This document shows, piece by piece, positions 6,300 to 10,635 of a DNA stretch of 10,635 nt. The stretch lies in assembly GCA_937880585.1 (NCBI GenBank), contig CALFMR010000017.1:1-10635 (forward strand), given 5' to 3'. This DNA is from an uncultured Acidobacteriota bacterium (GTDB taxonomy: Bacteria; Acidobacteriota; Vicinamibacteria; Vicinamibacterales; SCN-69-37). Below the pieces are notes generated by a model, which saw only the letters and a program-made list of their open reading frames with translations, was not told the DNA's origin and did not search any database. Positions within the stretch are counted from its first letter, which is position 1. Every line of letters starts with the position of its first letter. The translations under genes were made by a program, and so were the position numbers.

Positions 6300-6410
6300 G
6301 CGCGACTCCTTGCCGATCGATTCCAGTGAATCAGGGTGTCCCATCGGCACCGAATGAGCAAGTGCCCGGCTGCCGGCACACGGCGGCGCGCTCGCGAGGC
6401 GCCGCGGCGC
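6300..6410. other. Gap between RES toxin stop and DyP start
   Basis: This 111-bp gap holds the DyP ribosome-binding site (AAGGAG, plus-strand 6306-6311) and a 12-bp perfect palindrome, GCGCCGCGGCGC (6399-6410), immediately after the toxin stop. The palindrome could act as a weak hairpin but has no T-run. A minus-strand TTGCTC lies upstream of DyP, but no convincing -10 was found at the right distance. Read-through from the toxin-antitoxin genes is therefore possible. Confidence 0.45.
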
Positions 6411-7106
6411 TCAGGTCGTCCAGACCGGATCTTCGACGACGACGGGAGTGGGCTGGCCGGACCAGGTGAAGCGATACGTCTTCGCGCGCCGCACGTTGGC
6501 AACGAGCGCCGGACGGAAACACGCGAGGCACGTGCCGCCCGCGTGCCGAACGCTCGGATAGATCACGCCGAGCGATCCGTCGTCGAGCAGCGCTTCCGCG
6601 AGCGTGTGCGACGCGAGATAACTCGCGGGGTCGAGGCACGCCTTGAAGCCGCGCGCGCGCCGCAGGTCGTGGAAGCTCGCGCTGAAGTCGGCGAGGTAGT
6701 CGTCGTAGGTGACCGAGTCTTCGAAGATTCCGATCTCCGCGAGTTGCACCGTCTTGTGGAACCCCACTTCCGCCTGCGAGGTCTCGACGTCGAACGCTGC
6801 GTACCACGCGCCACGATCCGGGCCGCTGAACCGGCTGCCGAGCGGATGCGCGTGGCAGAAACTCGCATTGACGACGGCCGCGTGCGGCACACCCGCGACG
6901 AGCTCGTCGAGGCCGATACCGGGCAGCAACTGTCGCTCGGCGAGCAGGCGGTCGTTGGTCGCCGATTCGAGCGCGGCAATCGCGGCCAGGTGCGCTTCGT
7001 TGCGGGCGATCGCCATCAGCACGCTGTCGTCGTGCGCGAGATGACGCGAGGGGATGAGCCGGTGCGTATCGAACTGCCGTACCAGCGTCGTCGGCGGACG
7101 CCTCAT
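6411..7106 (-). CDS. RES-domain toxin of a RES-Xre toxin-antitoxin pair
   Basis: RES toxins (for example MbcT and ParT) attack NAD+ or transfer ADP-ribose from it, arresting growth unless bound by a partner antitoxin. The 231-residue protein (start ATG 7106) shows SRFSGPDRGAWYAAFDVETS (91-110) with the conserved Arg92 and Tyr102. AEVGFHK follows with the likely conserved Glu113, then LGVIYPSVR (179-187) with Ser185. These are the R, E and S positions that name the family. The C-terminus has TYRFTWSG. The start is fixed by a 1-nt overlap with the antitoxin stop (TGATG). The frame is open upstream to 7232, but that part lies inside the antitoxin gene. DyP and encapsulin genes follow on the same strand after 111 bp. 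The family assignment is strong; NAD+ as the target is inferred from relatives. Confidence 0.9.
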   Translation of the reverse strand: MRRPPTTLVRQFDTHRLIPSRHLAHDDSVLMAIARNEAHLAAIAALESATNDRLLAERQLLPGIGLDELVAGVPHAAVVNASFCHAHPLGSRFSGPDRGAWYAAFDVETSQAEVGFHKTVQLAEIGIFEDSVTYDDYLADFSASFHDLRRARGFKACLDPASYLASHTLAEALLDDGSLGVIYPSVRHAGGTCLACFRPALVANVRRAKTYRFTWSGQPTPVVVEDPVWTT

Positions 7107-7540
7107 CAGCCCGCGCGGCGCGCGTCGAGCAGGCGGCGCACGGTCTGCATCGCGGGGAGGCCGCCGCGAATCATGTAGGCGAGCGGTGTTTGGCCGTCGA
7201 AGATCGGGTTCGCGTTGGACAGTCGCACCCATCGATCCGCGAGCGCGTCGCTGTGCAGGATGCGCAGCGCTTTGAAGATGCCGATGAGGTACGAGACGCG
7301 CGTCAGCCGGTCGGTGTCGAGGACGCGATCGGGCGCGCGCTTCATCTCGTAAAACGGCCCGTTGGTGACGCCGCCGAGGAGCGCGCGCGCGTCCTCGTCG
7401 CGCACGTTCCAGCGCCCCATGATCGCGAAAAACGCCTGGAGCCCGGGCGCCGACAGACGCGCGCGTTCCTCGCGCGAGGTCAGATCCGGCGGCGGATCGG
7501 GCCGATGGCGGCTTGCGGGATAGGCAGCGGCTCGGGCCAT
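7106..7540 (-). CDS. Xre/MbcA/ParS-type antitoxin (DUF2384 C-terminal domain)
   Basis: The 144-residue protein pairs with the RES toxin encoded next. Residues 30-70 (LQAFFAIMGRW..., ALLGGVTNGPFYEMK) form a helical Xre-like DNA-binding region. Residues 80-142 are the DUF2384 toxin-binding domain: SYLIGIFKALRILHSDALAD, then W104, NANPIFDGQTPLAYMIRGG (109-127) and VRRLLDA. Antitoxins of this family bind the toxin, often with the C-terminal tail in the active site, and repress their own promoter. The start ATG 7540 is preceded by AGGAG with a 7-nt spacer. A second ATG 5 nt upstream is too close to that site and is out of frame. The gene order antitoxin-toxin with a 1-nt overlap is usual for this class. 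A promoter and an inverted repeat lie directly upstream. Confidence 0.9.
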   Translation of the reverse strand: MARAAAYPASRHRPDPPPDLTSREERARLSAPGLQAFFAIMGRWNVRDEDARALLGGVTNGPFYEMKRAPDRVLDTDRLTRVSYLIGIFKALRILHSDALADRWVRLSNANPIFDGQTPLAYMIRGGLPAMQTVRRLLDARRAG

Positions 7541-7546
7541 GACATG

Positions 7547-7562
7547 ACTCCTATTCAGGAGT
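7547..7562. promoter_or_regulatory. Inverted repeat at antitoxin ribosome-binding site, possible operator
   Basis: ACTCCT (7547-7552) and AGGAGT (7557-7562) form a perfect two-fold repeat around ATTC. On the minus strand the inner arm supplies the antitoxin's AGGAG ribosome-binding site, and the outer arm overlaps the -10 box (7560-7565). It could be the autoregulatory operator bound by the antitoxin complex, or an RNA hairpin hiding the ribosome-binding site. Confidence 0.5.
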
Positions 7563-7589
7563 GTATTTGGTCCGGCGTCAGGCCGTCAA
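7560..7589 (-). promoter_or_regulatory. Promoter of the toxin-antitoxin operon
   Basis: On the minus strand TTGACG (7589-7584) and TACACT (7565-7560) are separated by 18 bp, with 5/6 and 4/6 matches to the sigma70 consensus. Transcription would start near 7553, putting the AGGAG almost at the 5' end of the mRNA. This would drive the antitoxin and toxin genes, and perhaps DyP and encapsulin. Confidence 0.5.
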
Positions 7590-7646
7590 GCGCGCGGGCG
7601 CCGGTTCAACGCGCGTACGCATGACGAATCCATCGCCGGATCGTCG

Positions 7647-7655
7647 TGCTACCAT
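7647..7655 (+). promoter_or_regulatory. Possible extended -10 element for the VOC gene
   Basis: TGCTACCAT matches the extended -10 pattern TGnTATAAT at six of the eight defined positions. It lies 49 bp before the VOC start codon. No -35 of quality is present at 17 bp, which an extended -10 promoter may not need. Weak evidence. Confidence 0.25.
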
Positions 7656-7704
7656 CCGCCGACCTACGACGTGCAGCGATCGTCGTCCCAGGAGGCGTCA
7701 CGGT

Positions 7705-8145
7705 ATGGACCCCGTTGCATCGAGAGATCCCATGCTGACCCACTTTCCCGAAGCGGTTCCCGAGATTCCGGTGAGTCACGTTGAGAAGGCCGCGGAGTAT
7801 TACGTGAACGTGCTCGGATTCAGTCTTGACTGGGGACGTGACGACGACGGGATTGGATGTGTCTCCCAGGGGAACTGCCGGATGTTTCTCACGAACGCGC
7901 CGTTCCGCGCCGCCCACGGCCTGAAAGGCGCCGCGATCGTCTGGCTGAATCTCAAGAGCAAACGGGAAGTCGACGATCTGTTCGAGCGCTGGAAGAATGC
8001 GGGAGCGAAGATTGTCGAGGGCGTGGAAGACAAACCCTGGAACCTGCGCGAGTTCACGGTCGCGGATCCGGACGGCAATCAGCTCCGTGTGTTTTACGAC
8101 TTCAAGTGGGAAATGACTGGGGAGCCGTCAGACCGAGATCGTTGA
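7705..8145 (+). CDS. VOC-superfamily protein (glyoxalase / bleomycin-resistance-like)
   Basis: The 146-residue protein has the paired beta-alpha-beta-beta-beta layout of the vicinal oxygen chelate fold. The first module is EIPVSHVEKAAEYYVNVLGF (20-39). The second contains VDDLFERWKNAGAKIV (89-104), and the final strands are LREFTVADPDGNQLRVFY (114-131). In metal-dependent members the last strand carries a metal-binding Glu after DPDGN; here that stretch is QLRVFY without Glu. It is therefore more like the ligand-binding bleomycin/antibiotic-resistance branch than a glyoxalase I. The start ATG 7705 has AGGAGG 9 nt upstream. It is divergent from the toxin-antitoxin operon. The ligand is unknown, and a role in resistance or detoxification is only suggested by family membership. 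Confidence 0.85.
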   Translation: MDPVASRDPMLTHFPEAVPEIPVSHVEKAAEYYVNVLGFSLDWGRDDDGIGCVSQGNCRMFLTNAPFRAAHGLKGAAIVWLNLKSKREVDDLFERWKNAGAKIVEGVEDKPWNLREFTVADPDGNQLRVFYDFKWEMTGEPSDRDR

Positions 8146-8274
8146 GCCAACCGAGAGCCGCGCGGGCGACGCGGTAGCGACTTGTTCGTCAATCCGTACC
8201 GGGCGGGTGAATCCGCCGGCGAGGAGCGCTGCAACGTCCTGGCGGAGAGAGGCGACGGCCATCAGCGACCGGGC

Positions 8275-8303
8275 TTGACGGCGGTCCGCCATTGGCTCAC
8301 AAT
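8275..8303 (+). promoter_or_regulatory. Promoter of the padR-permease operon
   Basis: TTGACG (8275-8280) and CACAAT (8298-8303) are separated by exactly 17 bp, with 5/6 and 4/6 matches to the sigma70 consensus. The spacer contains the palindrome GGCGGTCCGCC (8280-8290). The PadR start codon follows 26 nt after the -10. Confidence 0.5.
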
Positions 8304-8317
8304 CAGTCTCGTTAGTA

Positions 8318-8325
8318 AGATATCT
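8318..8325. promoter_or_regulatory. AT-rich palindrome before padR, possible PadR operator
   Basis: AGATATCT (8318-8325) is a perfect palindrome inside the AT-rich stretch GTTAGTAAGATATCTATCC, which stands out in GC-rich surroundings between the promoter and the PadR start. PadR proteins commonly repress their own promoters by binding two-fold sites, so this is a candidate operator. It occupies the place of a ribosome-binding site, which is absent. Confidence 0.4.
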
Positions 8326-8329
8326 ATCC

Positions 8330-8659
8330 ATGTCGCGCTACGACGCCCTCCAGGGCGCGCTTCCGCTGCTCGTGCTGACGATCCTCGCCCGCCGCGGCCC
8401 GCTGCACGGCTATGGGCTGACGACGCAGATCGAGGCGATGTCGGAGCAGGTGCTGCGCGTTGAACAGGGATCGCTCTATCCCGCGCTCCACCGGATGGAA
8501 GAGGCCGGCTGGATCAAAGCGCGATGGAAGGTCACCGCGCACGGCCGGCGGGCGCGCATCTACGAGCTGACGGCCGCCGGGCGCAAGCAGCTCGAGGCGG
8601 AAGAGACGCGCTGGCAAGCCGTGACCGGCGCCATCGGTCACATCCTGAAACACGCCTAG
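8330..8659 (+). CDS. PadR-family transcriptional regulator
   Basis: The 109-residue protein is a compact winged-helix regulator. It has LPLLVLTILARRGPLHGYGL (11-30), then EQGSLYPALHRMEEAGWIKA (45-64), which is the PadR recognition-helix signature. The wing is GRRARIYELTAAGRKQLEAE, followed by a short C-terminal dimerisation helix (about 90-107). In Acidobacteriota such short PadR proteins usually sit directly before ADOP permease genes. Here the permease ATG follows 8 nt after the stop, and its AGGAGG overlaps the stop codon. It most likely represses its own operon; the inducing signal is unknown. The start ATG 8330 lacks a Shine-Dalgarno but matches the usual N-terminus of the family. Confidence 0.93.
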   Translation: MSRYDALQGALPLLVLTILARRGPLHGYGLTTQIEAMSEQVLRVEQGSLYPALHRMEEAGWIKARWKVTAHGRRARIYELTAAGRKQLEAEETRWQAVTGAIGHILKHA

Positions 8660-8667
8660 GAGGCCGG

Positions 8668-10236
8668 ATGTCCTGGCTCTCGCGGTTCGCGAACACGTTC
8701 CGCCGCACGCGCGTCGACGCCGCGCTGGACGAGGAGCTGCGGTTCCACGTCGAGGAGCGCACGCGCGATCTCGTCGGCCGCGGACTCGATCCGGATGCCG
8801 CCGCGTTCCAGGCACGACGGGAGCTCGGCGCGCCCATCCGGCATCGCGAGGCCAACCGCGACGTGAAGCTGCTGCCATGGCTCGACGGCCTCCTGCGCGA
8901 CGTGCGCCACTCGGCGCGTCGCCTCACGCGGGCGCCCGGCTACACGTCGGCCGCCGTCTCAACGCTGGCGCTAGGCATCGGTGCCGTCACCGCCGCCTTC
9001 GCGCTCGTCAATGCGATCGTCATCCAGCCGCTGCCATATCCGAACGCCGATCGGCTCGTCTCCATTCACATCCGCGGCGCGCAGGCCGCGCACGGCGAGA
9101 ACACCGGACCGTCATCCGCGTTGCTGTACCACTTCCGCCATCACGCGCAGACGATCGCGACGCTGGCGCCGTACAGCGAGACGATTGCGAACCTGGAAGG
9201 TCCGGACGACAACGTCCAGCGCGTGAACATCGCGTACGTCGATCCCGCGTTCTTCCCGACGCTCGGCGTACGACCCGCGCTCGGACGACTCTTCACCGAG
9301 GAAGACGGCAAGCCCGGCTTCATGGATATGACCTGGCCGGTGCCCGTCCTGCTCAGCCATCACCTGTGGGCGCAACGCTTCAACAGCGATCCGCACGTCG
9401 TCGGACGGACGATCTCGATTGGGAGCCCGCGGCTCGTCGTCGGCGTCATGCCCGCAGACGTGGCGTTCCCGAGTCCGACGACCGACATCTGGATGCTGCT
9501 CGAAGTTGCCGAACCGTATGCGCGGCTCGGAGCAGGAGTCGGCGATCGTGTCATCGCGCGTCTGCGGCCCGGCATCGAGCCCTCGGCGGTCGAACGCGAT
9601 CTCGCGGCGATCCTGCCGTCGATTCAAGGCGCGTATCCGGACGCCACGGCCAAGCGTCTGGCCGAGCTCCAGCTCGCGCCGGTAGTCGTGCCGCTCAAGG
9701 ACGAAATCGTGGGCACGGCCGCCGGCACGATCTGGCTGCTCTTCGGCGGCATGGCGTTCGTGCTGCTCATCGCGTGCGCGAATGCCGCCAACCTCGCGCT
9801 CGTCCGCGCGGTCGAACGGCGCGGTGAGATCGCGCTTCGCACGGCGCTCGGCGCCGAGCCAGCAACTGTCGCGCGGCTGCTCGTGAGCGAAGCGGCGATC
9901 GTCTCGTCGGCCGGCGTGGCTGCCGGCATCGCGCTCGCGACGGTCGGTCTCCGCGCGGCCGTCGCGTTCACGCCGGTCTCGTTCCCGCGCTTGGCCGAGG
10001 TGCGCGTGGACGGATGGGTCCTCGCCTTCGCTGGCGCCCTCGGCATTCTCGCGACCGCTGTCTGCGCCACTTTGCCCTTCGTGACCGATCTCGCACGAAC
10101 GGACGTCGCGGGCGCGCTGAAGACACAGCGCGTATCCAGCGCGCGACGACGAACGTCAATCTACTCGCGCCACATCCTCGTTGCCGTACAGATGGCGCTG
10201 GCGATCGGCCGATCGATCCTGATGCCATGCCCGTAG
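8668..10236 (+). pseudogene. ADOP-type ABC permease (MacB/FtsX-like), first half, broken by deletion and frameshift
   Basis: The frame codes 522 residues, whereas intact relatives have about 800 or more. An N-terminal ADOP segment (RVDAALDEELRFHVEERTRD) precedes membrane helix 1 at about 91-112 (STLALGIGAVTAAFALVNAI). Next comes the first MacB-like periplasmic domain, containing PAFFPTLGVRPALGRLFTEE, and then the FtsX core. The core has helices at about 354-372, 405-430 and 450-472, plus the RRGEIALRTALGA loop. The second half should begin with helix 5: HILVAVQMALAI (502-513) is present, but the frame then gives GRSILMPCP and stops. The missing domain resumes in another frame from about 10203. 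No ATPase gene is linked, as is usual for this orphan class. AGGAGG ends 4 nt before ATG 8668. The gene is in an operon with padR. It is probably non-functional as a full permease. Confidence 0.85.
10202..10215. repeat. 14-bp perfect palindrome at the permease breakpoint
   Basis: CGATCGGCCGATCG reads the same on both strands and sits exactly where the permease frame changes. GATCG occurs again at 10211-10215, giving short repeats that could have mediated a deletion or a wrong assembly join. Confidence 0.6.
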
Positions 10237-10635
10237 CGACCAGCTTCATCATGCCCGGCTACTTCGACGCGATGCGGACACGCGTCCTCGCCGGCGTCGG
10301 CGTGGCAGCCGATGCGCACGTCGACGCGCCAAACCCCGTCGTCATCAGCCGTGCGCTCGCGCAACAGCTCTTCCCGAACGAAGCGGCGATCGGACACCAA
10401 CTCATCCGGATTCAACAAGGACGACCGGTCGAGATGTGGGATGCGGCAACCGGCGCGCCTGCGCCGTTGCCGCCTTTCAGCATTGTTGGCGTTGCGGCGG
10501 ACGTGCACGATCAGTCCTTGCGCACGGCGCCGCCCGCGATCCTCTACATTCCCATTCGCAATCCACCCGTCGAGCGATCGCTCGTGCCGACCGACATGAG
10601 CCTGATCGTGCGCGCGACTGTGCCGCCGCTGTCGC
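10203..10635 (+). pseudogene. ADOP permease, second periplasmic domain in a shifted frame, runs off right edge
   Basis: From about 10203 the third frame reads DRPIDPDAMPVATSFIM, then PGYFDAMRTRVLAG, NPVVISRALAQQLFPNEAA, IGHQLIR, FSIVGVAADVHDQSLR and PAILYIP. These are the conserved elements of the second MacB-like periplasmic domain of ADOP permeases and match the tail of the gene starting at 8668. No stop occurs before the window end. It could be called as a separate gene from ATG 10227 or 10251, but it has no signal or membrane start. About 100 or more residues between helix 5 and this domain are missing when compared with the equivalent spacing in the first half. The final FtsX core, if present, lies beyond the window. 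Confidence 0.8.

Noticed and set aside
5511..6329. A 272-codon open frame on the plus strand
   Set aside because: It is antisense to the DyP peroxidase, whose motifs are unmistakable. Long antisense frames are expected in GC-rich DNA, and its translation has no recognisable domain.
6336..7178. A 280-codon open frame on the plus strand
   Set aside because: It is antisense to the RES toxin and is very Arg-rich, with no family features.
8128..8331. A 67-codon minus-strand open frame between the VOC and padR genes
   Set aside because: It has no ribosome-binding site, covers the padR promoter and has no recognisable family. It could be a decayed gene, but nothing supports this.
8877..9827. A 316-codon open frame on the plus strand
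   Set aside because: It lies inside the permease gene in another frame, and its product is an Arg/Ala-rich low-complexity shadow.

Overview
The window is about 10.6 kb of high-GC bacterial chromosome. It looks like Acidobacteriota, probably Vicinamibacteria-like. The pointers are a PadR regulator directly in front of a large two-part MacB/FtsX-type permease of the ADOP class, and a secreted 'VWFA-related' protein of the kind expanded in that phylum. This is an inference from gene content, not a taxonomic placement.

Left part (1-2490). A cob(I)alamin adenosyltransferase (PduO type) runs off the left edge on the minus strand from a GTG at 134. Divergent from it are mutY (A/G-specific adenine glycosylase without a C-terminal Nudix-like domain) and a MutT-like Nudix hydrolase, overlapping as ATGA, so they form a compact oxidised-guanine defence operon. 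A 447-bp gap (1354-1800) follows. It holds tandem short repeats, two strong hairpins, a possible promoter with an inverted repeat, and a decayed N-terminal fragment of a second ADOP permease. A membrane-anchored DsbA-like thioredoxin protein (1801-2481) comes next and looks lower in GC than its neighbours.

Middle part (2494-7540). A 633-residue secreted VWFA-related protein converges on a minus-strand block. Read in the direction of transcription, that block is a Xre/MbcA/ParS-type antitoxin, a RES-domain toxin, a DyP-type peroxidase ending in an encapsulin cargo-loading peptide, and a family 1 encapsulin shell protein. Antitoxin/toxin overlap by 1 nt (TGATG) and DyP/encapsulin by 4 nt (ATGA). 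The toxin-antitoxin pair has a clear sigma70-like promoter with an inverted repeat at its -10/ribosome-binding region. No clear separate promoter was seen in the 111-bp gap before the peroxidase. The peroxidase should be packaged inside the protein shell, giving an oxidative-stress nanocompartment.

Right part (7705-10635). A VOC/bleomycin-resistance-like protein is followed by a PadR regulator with a recognisable promoter and a short palindrome before its start. Next is an ADOP permease whose frame is broken near 10203: the first half is intact, then roughly 100 or more residues of the second half are missing, and the reading frame changes at a 14-bp perfect palindrome. The second periplasmic domain continues in another frame to the right edge. 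No tRNA, rRNA, CRISPR array or complete insertion sequence was seen.

The best candidates for further work are the encapsulin-DyP operon behind a RES/Xre toxin-antitoxin module, the decay of two ADOP permeases, and the split MutY/MutT arrangement.
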